In this document: piece by piece, positions 23,901-35,900 of the stretch
How positions within the stretch are numbered: the first letter of the stretch is position 1
How the letters are laid out: every line of letters starts with the position of its first letter
From: Saxidomus purpurata
Taxonomy: Eukaryota; Mollusca; Bivalvia; Venerida; Veneridae
DNA: 64,000 nucleotides
Reading direction: 5' to 3'
Assembly: GCA_022818135.1 (NCBI GenBank)
Contig: JAFMSR010000012.1
Span: 32,517,624 to 32,581,623, forward strand
The notes under the pieces: generated by a model
What the model was told of the DNA's origin: nothing
The model's database searches: none
The model's input: the letters and a program-made list of their open reading frames with translations, nothing else
Made by a program: the position numbers and the translations under genes

Positions 23901-26900
23901 AGGGTGGCATATTAAAATCGCACCGTCTGTCCGTCTGACTGTCCGTCCATCTGTCCGTGCGTCCGTGCGTCCCCACTTACAAATTCATGTCCGGACTGTA
24001 ACTTTGTCATGCATTGAAGGATTTTAAAATAACTTGGCACACATGTCTAGCACATCAAGACGACGTGTCGCGTGCAAGACCCACATCCCTACCTCAAAGG
24101 TGAAGGTCACACTTGGAGTATGAAGGTTATGGAATCCTCTATATATGCACACATTCGTGTCCGGACTGTAACTTTGTCATGCATTGAAGGATTTTAAAAT
24201 AACTAGGCACACATGTCTAGCACATCAAGACGACGTGTCGCGTGCAAGACCCACGTCCCTAGCTCAAAGGTCAAGGTCATACTTAGAGTTTGAAGGTAAT
24301 GGATTCCTCTATATATGCATATATGCACACATTCGTGTCCAGACTGTAACTTTGTCATGCATTGAAGGATTTTAAAATAACTTGGCACAAATGTCTAGCA
24401 CATCAAGACGACGTGTCGCGTGCAAGACACAGGTCCCTAGCTCAAAGGTCAAGGTCACACTTAGAGTTTGAAGGTAATGGATTCCTCTATATATGCATAT
24501 ATGCACACATTCGTGTCCGGACTGTAACTTTGTGATGCCTTGAATGATTTTAAAATAATATGGCGCACATGTCTAGCACATCAAGACGACATGTCGCGTG
24601 CAAGACCCACATCCCTACCACAAAGGTCAAGGTCACACTTAGAGTTTATAGGTAATGGAATCCTGTATATATGCATACATTTGTGTCCGGACTATAACTT
24701 TATTATGCTTTGAAGGATTTTAAAATAACTTGGCACAAATGTCTAGCACATCAAGCGGATGTGTCGTGTGCAAGACCCAAGTCCCTACCTCAAAGGTCAA
24801 GGTCACACTTAGTGTTTAAAGTAATGGAATACTGTATGCATGATTACTCTGTCATGCATGGAAGGATTTTAAAATTACATAGCACATTTATTGAGCACAT
24901 GGAGAGGACACAGACTGTGAGGCACCTCTTTCGGGGGCATTCGTCACTTGTGAGGGACAGCTCTTGTTAAGCTGATAAAGTACAAACTTTTGGTCAATTT
25001 ACACCAACTTTGATCACTTTACATTGTTGTGACAAAAAATGTAGACATGTGTTATATACCTATGAATCATATAGAAAATGTATTGTTTGGCTGGGAAATT
25101 CTTCTACTTCGTGTGTTGGACCAGTATATTGTTTCTCAGAAATTAATAGAAAAGTTTACCTTATCAACCATGTGTATTTACAGTTGAAGGCACAGTTCCA
25201 CAGGGTACAATACAAGATCAGAGACAATGGTCCATACAGGAGTGTGCTGATGTATTTGGCAAGAGTTTAGATACACTTAAAACTGACCTCAGTAAACAGG
25301 GTGATGGCGGAATGCTAGTCTGGGATAAGGTAATTGATCATTGCTGCTTCTAGTCCACATTGAAATTTCTTTTTGAGTTAAATAAATTGGCTATTTTCTG
25401 TAGGTTTATTTAAGCTTGTGTTAAAATACTTTCTTTGACACTTTTAAATGTAAAATGCAAAAAGAAAACCCCAAACACAGCAACCAGACCTGCAGAAGAA
25501 TGATATACAGACAAGGTATACGCCACAGCTCTATAATGTATATTGAACTGTTCAGTGGCATTTACTACTGTTTAGTTACTAACACTGTAGACCACAAGCA
25601 TCATTGCGCAGAAGACCAAACCAAACATAAAGTAAAGGCTTAAGTTAATACTTTTTTATTTTAGCTTGATTGTGAAGAAAGCTTGTAGCTTATCAAGTTA
25701 CTCTTGAGTCCGCTTCCTGGAAAAACCAGTACTGGTGTCATATTGGGAGTTACGGTCGTGATCCCAATGGGCTGTAACCCGCAACCTCCGGCATGAGTGG
25801 CAGACACCTTAACCTCTACACCACTGCTCCCCTTTGTAGTAAAAGGAACCAGTTACTATCATGCTAGGACCAGCTTCCATATCCTCTAACCAGAACAGTT
25901 TGTACCATATTTGCTACATCCTTGCTCCACTTGCCATTTGATTTCTTCATGTTTTACAGGATGATGAGGCAGCTATGGACTTCGTTGCAAGTGCGGCCAA
26001 TATTAGAGCACACATATTTGGAATAGCTGAAAAGACAAGATTTGATATTAAATGTAAGTGTAAACTGTGTAATCAAGAGGGTGAAAAGCTTACCTTGTTT
26101 ATTGATCCCTTATACCTAAAAGTTAAAATTGAATAATTTCTTTCATACCATTTTACATAAATTTTTAAGGTGTCTGCAAGAAGTGGATATTCAAAGTTTT
26201 GTACTACTGTTTACTCCTTCTGTATCACTAGTTTTAATTTTTAATTTGTGATAAAAGTTGATGTGTTCATTTTTTCAGCAATGGCTGGGAACATAATACC
26301 TGCAATAGCTACAACAAATGCCATAATAGCTGGTCTATTAGTTATGGAGAGTCTCAAAATACTCAGTGGAAATATTGAATCTTGTAAAACTGTAAGTAAA
26401 TCATTGTGTATAAAAGACAAAAACACTTGACTTTTCTCTCCAAAAATGATAGTTAAAACTAGACATTGTTACAATCAATGGAGTATTTTGAGGCTACATG
26501 TTTTTGGACTATTTTCACTGTACATTTTTGTATGGTTTTTAAATTGGATTCTTCACTTACATACATAGTTAAGTCTTATGTACATGGTAAGTCTTAAACA
26601 TCCAGTTTTAATATTGCTTTAATTGTCTGCTTATCAATGTCAGGATATATATACAGTTCTGTTGCATACAACCTTAAATTCTAATATTAGAATTGTTTGC
26701 TAACAACAAGAGTGTGAAAATGTGGTCTTCTGAGACGAAGAATTATTTAGTCCTCTGATGACATGATGAAAGTCTGAGTATCTCTTGCAGGTATATTTAA
26801 ACAGACAGCCAAATCCTAGGAAGAAATTGTTAGTCCCATGTGCCTTAGACAAACCTAATCCTAAATGCTATGTGTGTGCACCGAAGCATGAAGTCACAGT

Positions 26901-29900
26901 AGTCCTCAATACACAGAAAATGACGATAAAACATCTAGAAGAGCATGTGGGTAACTTAACATTTTTTCTTGGTTTCTTAAATTCTGCTCGTTTTCTTTCA
27001 AAGAACTGTTTATAGCTATAATGTCTAACTTCAACTTTGAATATCTGCTGTTGTGAAATTAATTGTGTATGGTACCGAAATGATAACTTTTAGAAAAAAT
27101 AGTTATAATTCTAAAATTTTCTTTTGTCCTCCATTAAAGTGACATTATGCGCATATTACTGCACAAAGTGTATTTTTGGTGACAGTTTTATAAAAGCAAT
27201 TTTTGGTTGCTGTGCATTTAAATGTGTTAAATTAATGATTATGCCGCATTAGTATTTGAAGTTGGTGCTTTAGATATAAAAAAATCGGACTGATAAAATG
27301 ATAGTTGAATGTGTCGTTGTTGATGTTGGTAGAGATTTCGGCAGTGGAAGGGAAGCAACTCCTGCATGCAGTTGTTCTTTTCTTAAATTGACTCTCCCAG
27401 TCAAATAAGAAAATCAATATTTTGAAAGTTATTTTTTCATACTGGTAGCGGAAGAGTTTGGTGTATTGGGTTAAAAGTTATTAATTCCTCTATACTTTTG
27501 TACACACACCATTTTCAGCTGGATTTTTACTTGAAAAAAAATGCGCATAATGTCACTTTAAACTGCTGCTATATGGCCAATACACCTTCTTGTGTAAGGT
27601 TGTCTGAAGATACTCTCTATCACAGCTGGTGATTAAAAGTTTAAACTCTGTCAAATATATATTTTCCATATGAGCAACACACTTGCAGAATAATCATATT
27701 TTCTAATGCTAGCACATTGTCCATCTGCCATGTAAAAGGTTAGTGATCCTATCTAGGTGACTATCCAGTATCCATAACCAAAGTAATGCTGGGTTCTGCT
27801 CTATCAGTTAACCTGTTAGGTCTTTGCCTTATCTAATCTTTGCCCAAGTATAAACTCAGAACTATTGAACCAAGTTTAAGTGTGATTTATTAAAAAAAAC
27901 ATTCATTGGCAGGAAGGGGATTTTCTGGATTTTTTAATGAAATATTATTTTGGTTTTTAGTTGTTTTCTGTTTTATGTTATAGGTTCTGAAAGGTGGATT
28001 AGGAATGGTAGCTCCAGATGTTGAAGTGGATGATGGGAAGGGTAGGTGACATCTCTCTGTAATGGAGTAAATTACATTGTTGTCCAGTACACTGCATTAA
28101 CGTTACTTCCTACATACAAATATGTGGTAACAGGGATGTTAATGCTTGAATAAATACTTTTATGCAATTAGTTACTGAGCATTTTATTTTCTAAAAAATG
28201 TAGATATATAATATAATGAGGCTTTTCTTGCACTTGCACTATCTTGTTGGTGTATAATTACACTTTTTTAGCAAAGAGAAATTTATTTTAGCTTACCATA
28301 TTCCATCATGCTACACTATACAGTTACATGTATAGACTGAAGAGGGACTACAAACAATGCTCGGTGCCTACACACTCTTTTGAAAACTTGGCACATGGCC
28401 ACCCTTTGTCTATCTGAATTGCCAATTGGTATTTATTACTGTAATATGATATATTCTTGTATGCCTCTCATGTCATGTCAGTCACTTCACTCCCACCAAC
28501 ATTTATGGTTTTGTTATCACAGACTTGTAGCCTCTGCCACAGTTTCTCAATATTGGGTAATTGCAAATTTTTGAGCATTCACAAGAAAGTTGTTGATTCT
28601 GCTTTTTACTGAAATTTTGCTATCATTTTTTAAAGGCCTTGTTTTCTCATTTCAGGTACCATAATAATCTCAAGTGAAGAAGGGGAAACAGAGGGTATAT
28701 TTTGATTTTCATTGTAATCAAATGTTTTGCATACTGCATCTGTTACATTGTAGGCAAAGTGTTTCATCCTGGTTAGCATCCCTACAACATGTATAATGTC
28801 TGGCATGCCATAATATGTTGTTTCTTTACAGTAGTTTAATATGACAGTGTTTATATTTACTGGTTTTACAAATGCACAATAAAGCTCATGTGATAAGACA
28901 ACCATTTGGACTTGCATAAAGTGGACAAACTGTTGCAATGGTGTTTTTAGCTCACCTGGCACAAAGCGCCAGAGTGAGCTATTAGGATCGCATTCCTTCT
29001 GGCGTCTGTCGTCCTTCCGCCTGTCCGTCAACCATTTCCTTCAAACGACATCTCCTCTGAAACCACTGGGCCAATGTTGATGAAACTTTGCAGGGACGTA
29101 CCTTGCATGAAGCTCTATCAAATTTGTTCAAAGAATTCCATTCCATGCAAAAATTCTTCTTCTCTGAAACCACAAGGCCTAGAGCTTAGATATTTGGCAT
29201 GTAGCATTGTCTAGTGGACCTCTACCAAGATTGTCCAAATTATGACCCCCGGGTCAAAATTGACCCCGTGCGGGTGGTCACTTAGTTTTGCATAGGCTTA
29301 TACATTGTATAGTAAAAACTTTAAAAATCTTCTTCTCTGAAACCACAAGGCCTAGAGCTTAGATATTTGGCATGTAGCATTGTCTAGTGGACCTCTACCA
29401 AGATTGTTCAAATTATGACCCCTGGATCAAAATTGATCTCGCATGGGGGGTCACTTAGTTTTACATAGGCTTATATAGTAAAAACTTTAAAAATCTCTGA
29501 AACCACAAGGCCTAGAGCTTAGATATTTGGCATGTAGCATTGTCTAGTGGACCTCTACCAAGATTGTTCAAAGTGTGACCCCCGGATCAAAATTGACCCC
29601 GCATGGGGGTCACTTAGTTTTACATAGGCTAATAAAGGAAAAACTTCAAAAATCTTCTTCTTTGAAACCACAAGGCCTAGAACTTAGATATTTGGCATAT
29701 AGCATTGGACCTCTACCAAGATTTACAAATTGTGCCCCTGGGATCAAAAATGACCTTACCCAGGGTGTCACTTAGTTTTACATAGGCTTATATAGGAAAA
29801 ACTTTTAAAATCTTCTTTTCTGAAACCACAAGGCCTAGAACTTAGATATTTGGCATGTAGCATTGCCTAGTAGACCTCTTCAAAGTTTGTTCAAATAATG

Positions 29901-32900
29901 CCCCTGGGGTCAAAATTGGCCTTTGCCTGGAGGGTGGGGGTCATTTGTTTTACAAAGATGTATATAGGAAAACCTATTTGGTATGTAACATTGTCTACTG
30001 ATCTTCCACCATGCAAGTGGACTTGTACCAAGGTGAGCGATATAGGGCCATCTTGGCCCTCTTGTATTAAGACCTTATCACTATGAAAATGACTATTTTA
30101 TTCTGAAATGTTTGGTCTTAATATCGAGGGTGGTCTTAATATTGTCAGGGTATTGACAGTGTAGCTTTACTGTACATAAACAATTAACTTATATAAATGA
30201 TTTGGAGTGTAGTCCTCTGACAGCTGTTCTTTGGCCCCAAATACAACCATCAAAGTATTCAAGGCATCCAGTTCAAAACGTTTTCAGATGGAATTCTGTT
30301 TTGTTGACTTCATTCTTTTTCCTTCATATTTCAGAGAACAATGACAAGCTACTGTCTGAGTTTGGTATACAGAACAAGAGTGTGCTGAAATGTGATGATT
30401 TCCAGCAGAACTATAATCTCAATGTTATCCTAGTCCACAAGTAAGTCTTGCTGTGTCATGCTGCCTGTGAAGAGACTTTTAAAACAGTTTAAATCCATCA
30501 CACAGTACTACCAACTAAAAAAAAAAAAAATAGCAAACTTTTAGAAATGCTACAATACAACTGTTTTAGTTTTAATACTTATAGAAGCTTTGCCAGCCAA
30601 TAGCTTGAAGACTGTGTTGTTTCAAAGTGCAATAAAAGTACCAGCTGAATTAATGGAACCAGTGAGATTACTTTGTACTAACATATAAAAGTCTCCATTC
30701 ATCATTGAAATAAGCCCCAGGAAAAATAATATAAATGTTCACACTTGAATGCACGAATACAAAAGTTGTTTCATATAATTGTGGACTAAATGTTTATTGT
30801 AGAGATAAACTAGAAGATGACCAAGAGTTTGCTATTGTTGGTGATGTGGCAGAGTTACAGGCAAAGATTGAAGCAGACAAAACAAAGGAGAATGAAGAAG
30901 GAAACACTAATGGTGCTAATGGAGATGCCAGTACATCGAAAATAGGCAAGATGTCTTAAATATTTACTAGTCTAAGAACAGATACTGTTCACTCAGTGTT
31001 CCCACACTCAGTATTTTTTTGAAGGGTATACTTACCCCCTGGACACAAAAAGAAGGGGTAAATCTCAATTTTTGGGGGTATGAAAATTATATGATACGCA
31101 AGCGGCAACCGTTTAAAATTTTTACAACTCGTGGCAACCATTTGTTACGAAACCGTTTTGGGTACTTTTTCCGACTTTTAACACTACTCGTAGTTGTTTC
31201 AGTACTTATGGATGGTAACTCTTCACTTTGTTGTTGGGCATCATTTATTATACCCCCAAAACGAAGTTTAGGGGGGTATATAGGAGTCACCCGGTGGTTG
31301 GTCGGTCGGTCGGTTGGTCGGTCGGTCGGTCGGGCGGTCTGTTGCATTTTCCTTGTCCGGAGCATAACTTGAAAACTACTTGTTGGAATTCAATACAACT
31401 TCATACAATGATCAAGCACATTGAGAGGAAGTGCAGTGCACAAGAACTATAACTCCATCTTGACTAATTACAGAGTTATTGCCCTTTGTTACTTTTCCTT
31501 GTCCGGAGCATAACTTGAAAACTACTGGTTGGAATTCAATACAACTTTATACAATGGTCAAGCACATTGAGAGGAAGTGCAGTGCACAATAACTATAACT
31601 CCATCTTGACTAATAACAGAGTTATTGCCCTTTGTTACTTTTCCTTGTCCGGAGCATAACTTGAAAACTACTGGTTGGAATTCAATACAACTTCATACAA
31701 TGGTCAAGCACATTGAGAGGAAGTGCAGTGCACAAGAACTATAACCCATCTTGACTAATTACAGAGTTATTGCCCTTTGTTGCTTTTTCCCTTGTCCGGA
31801 GCATAACTTGAAAACTACTGGTTGGAATTCAATACAACTTCATACAATGATCAAGCACAATGAGAGGAAGTGCAGTGTACAAGAACAATAACTCTATCTA
31901 GAGTATTTTCAGAGTTATTGCCCTTTGTTATTTTTTCTTCTCCAGAGCATTACTTGAAAACTACTGGCTGGAATTCAATATAACCTTATACAATGGTCAA
32001 GCACAATGAGAGGAAGTGCAGTGCACAAGAACCATAACTCAATCTTGACTCATTACAGAGTTATTGCCCTTTGTTACTTTTCCTTGTCCGGAGCATTATT
32101 CGAAAACTTCTGGTTGGAATTCAATACAACTTCATAAAATGGTCAAGCACATTGAGAGGAAGTGCAGTGCGAAAGAACAATAACTCTATCTTGACTCATT
32201 TCAGAGTTATTGCCCTTATGGAGCATTATTCGAAAACTATTGGTTGGAATTCAATACAACTTCATACAATGGTCAAGCACAATGAGAGGAAGTGCAGTGT
32301 ACAAGAACCATAACTCCATCTTGACAAATTGCCAAGAACAATATCTCTTTTTAGTTTGTTTGCAAGGTATTCTGTTACTACGAACTTTCTCAGTTTATAA
32401 AGCAGTCTTTTGGGGGTATTAATCACATTTAGTGATAGCTCTAGTTTTATTCGCCGTGAAGCAAAACACAATGCTTTGTCTGCCACATTTTTGCAGACAA
32501 AGCCCGGATCATTAGATTGGTCACACTTTTAAAGTGCTAATATTAATTCCCAGAGCATTCGAATATCAAACCCGTCTACATTTCATGACGTCAACGGTAA
32601 ATCACCAGCAGTTATGCCGACCAATTGGCCGAGAAAGTAGAATTTCCATGATCTATTTTTAGAACATACTGGGGGATTCCAGCTGAACCTATTCGTCGTC
32701 AGCATTTTCGTATGCGCGCGATCTCGCACGTGGTGAAAATTATTTGCGCGATATTAATTTTTATTTTAGTTTGTGAGGCATTTAGCTCTTCCTTTGGTTC
32801 TTCATTATGATTTCTTGTTTTCATAAGAAAATCAGAGCAGCACTTATATTTAGCTTTTGCCTTCATTTGTATGTTAACTATAACTTTTAGCATTAAAGGA

Positions 32901-35900
32901 AACATTTTGTTAGCTCGATTTTTGAAGAAAAGGGGAGCTATCCTACTGGCCTCGGCGTCTGTGTCCTTGTTGGTTTCACACCTTAGTTAAGTTTTTCATA
33001 CCACCCCACTTTATTTCAAAACCATTACAGGTATTGCTTTGAAACTAACCATATTTATCATCATTACCTCCATCAACAGACAAGAGTACATAACTTTGTC
33101 AAGGTTTTTGACAGAATTATGCCCCTTTTTTTTTCTTAGAAAATACATTGAATATGGGTAAAATCCACTTATTAACTTAACCCTTTGAGATATTGCTTTG
33201 AAACTTTGAATGCTTGTTTACATCATTACCCCCATCTGTAGGCAAGAGAAGGTAACTCTGTCAAGGATTTGTTTTAAAAATTAAGGCCCTTTATCGACTT
33301 AGAATCTTGGTTTTGTACCAGTCCACTTTTTGACTAAACTGTTTGAGATATTACTTTGAAAGTTGGAATACTTGTTAACCATCATGATCTCCAAACATAG
33401 GCAGGAGAAGGTAATTCTGTCAAGGATTTGATTTGAATTATGGCCCTTTTGTTTTTATAATCTTGTGCAACGGCATAGGAAAAAGAGATATTATACCTTG
33501 CATCAGGTCATAAAATTTTGAAGGAAGTACCAGTATGAGGTCTAGCTTTACATATTATATAGGGATGGCAACGAGTACTCGATGATCTCTATTGAACATC
33601 CGAGTACTCGATTAACAAAATGGTATTAGAGTACTCAGATTTTTTTTTACAAAAATCGCATCATACATAAAATCATAAGCTATAGCTATTTGGTTCCTCC
33701 AACTAGCAGCCTTAACTTGTTAGTATTCTAATTTGGGATCATTATCAAAACACGCCTGGTGATGTGCGAAAATGATATTGTTTAATCCGCTAGGTAGGCC
33801 CCTAAATGCAATTATAAATTGACACTTTGACATGCAGGTATTGTTATGATTCTATGCCTCTCAATATCTCAGTTATCTGAACACTTGTCTGTGAAATTAT
33901 ATGTCCAAATTTGAAATATGCCTCCGTCGAAATTGTGTGATTAGAGGTATTTCACGTACGTACTCCATTCTTTTTATGCTCCCGAAGGGTGGCGTTTTAA
34001 AATCGCACCAACTGTCCATCTGTCTGTCCATCTGTGCGTCCCCTCTTGGACATTCGTGTTCGGACTGTAACTATGTCATGCATTGAAGGATTTTAAAATA
34101 ACTTAGCACAAATGTCTAGCACATCAAGACGACGTGTCGCGTGCAAGACCCACTTCGCTGCCTCAAAGGTCAAGGTCACACTTAGAGTTTAAAGGTAATG
34201 GAATCCTCTATATATGCAGACTATAACTTTGTCATGCATTGAAGGATTTTAAAATAACTTGGCACAAATGTCTAGCACATCAAGATGACGTGTCGCGTGC
34301 AACACCCAGGTCACTTCTTCAAAGGTCAAGGTCACACTTAGAGTTTTTAGGTAATGGAATCCTGTATATATGCATACATTTGTGTCCAGACTATAACTTT
34401 GTCATGCATTGAAGGATTTTAAAATAACTTGGCACAAATGTTCAGCACATCAAGCCGATGTGTCTCGTGCAAGACCCATGTCCCTAGCTCAAAGGTCAAG
34501 GTCACACTTAGAGTTTAAAAGTAATGGAATACTGTATGCATGGTAACTCTTGTGATGCATGTAAGGATTTAAAAATTACATAGCACATTTATTGAGCACA
34601 TGGAGAGGACACAGACTGCGAGACACGTCTTTCGGGGGGATTTGTCACTTGTGAGGGACAGCTCTTGTTCCCTCATATATTGTCTAATAGTTATTACAAC
34701 TCCCCAAATGATATCTCATTATCTATGAATAAATGGCAACTCCTTATCAATTCTAATCATAAAACTAGTGCTGTACTTTGATGCGACTGCAGCCTTAAAG
34801 TAACCCCCCTTAGAGTAACCTCCCTTAGTGCTGGTTTCCCAATAAGTGCTAATTTTAGTATTGATAGATTTTCCAATATAGTTCGAATTTGGTCACAGTC
34901 AAAGGTCAAGGTCACAGGGGCTTGAAAACTGAAAATCTTGTTGGTGCTTCTCCAGAACCTGTTGGTGGAATTTCATAAAACTTCAGTAAGCATCAGTATT
35001 AAGTTTAGTTGGGCATATTATAATTTGGGGAGAGAGGTCATATAATAGGGGTGGGAAACAAAAAGAAGGATGGCATATTAAATTGTCCGTCTGTCTGTAC
35101 GTCCTCTCTTGCACATTTGTGTCCGGACTGTAACTATGTCTTGCATTGAAGGATTTTAAAATAACTTGGCACAAATGTCTAGTACATCAAGACGACGTGT
35201 GGCGTGCAAGACCCACGTCGCTACTTCAAAGGTCAAGGTCACACTTAGAGTTTGAAGGTAATGGAATCCTCAAAGGTCAAGGTCACACTTAGAGTTTGAA
35301 GGTAATGGAATCCTCTATATATGTGGACTATAACTTTGTCATGCATTAAAGGATTTTAAAATAACTTGGCACAAATGTTGAGCACATCAAGACAATGTGT
35401 CATGTGCAAGACCCATGTCCCTACCTCAAAGGTCAAGGTCACACTTAGAGTTTGAAGGTAATGGATTCCTCTATATATGCATACATGCACACATTTGTGT
35501 CCGGACTGTAACTTTGTCATGCATTGAAGGATTTTAAAATAACTTGGCACAAATGTTCAGCACATTAAGACGAAATGTAGTCTGTAAGACCCATGTCACT
35601 ACCTCAAAGGTCAAGGTCACACTTAGAGTTTAAAGGTAATGGAATTTTGTATATATGCATACATTTGTGTCCGGATTGTAACTTTGTCATGCATTAATTG
35701 ATTAAAAATAACTTGGCACAAATGTTCAGCACATCAAGACAATGTGTTGTCTGCATGAACCATGTCCCTACCTCAAAGGTCAAGGTCACACTTAGTGTTT
35801 AAAAGTAATGGAATACTGTATGCATGGTAACTCTGTCATGCATTGAAGGATTTTAAAATTACATGGCACAATTATTGAGCACACAGAGAGGACACAGACT

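Noticed and set aside
24184..24970. Several ORFs of 60-86 codons with [19 protein letters not shown] starts
   Set aside because: They are the family C internal repeat translated; the same peptide recurs at each copy (also 41172 and, antisense, 35356).
26947..26958. Alternative GT donor (gtaact) four bases after the exon 12 end
   Set aside because: It shifts the frame into exon 13 and destroys the conserved MVAPD segment; gtgggt keeps it.
28630..29031. 133-codon minus-strand ORF, the longest outside the TRIM-like genes
   Set aside because: It runs antisense through UBA2 exon 14, intron sequence and the start of a family D element; composition and lack of any motif indicate chance.
31019..31372. 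117-codon ORF with an [12 protein letters not shown] tail
   Set aside because: The tail is the translated GGTCGGTCGGTC tract of the family A' element; not a gene.
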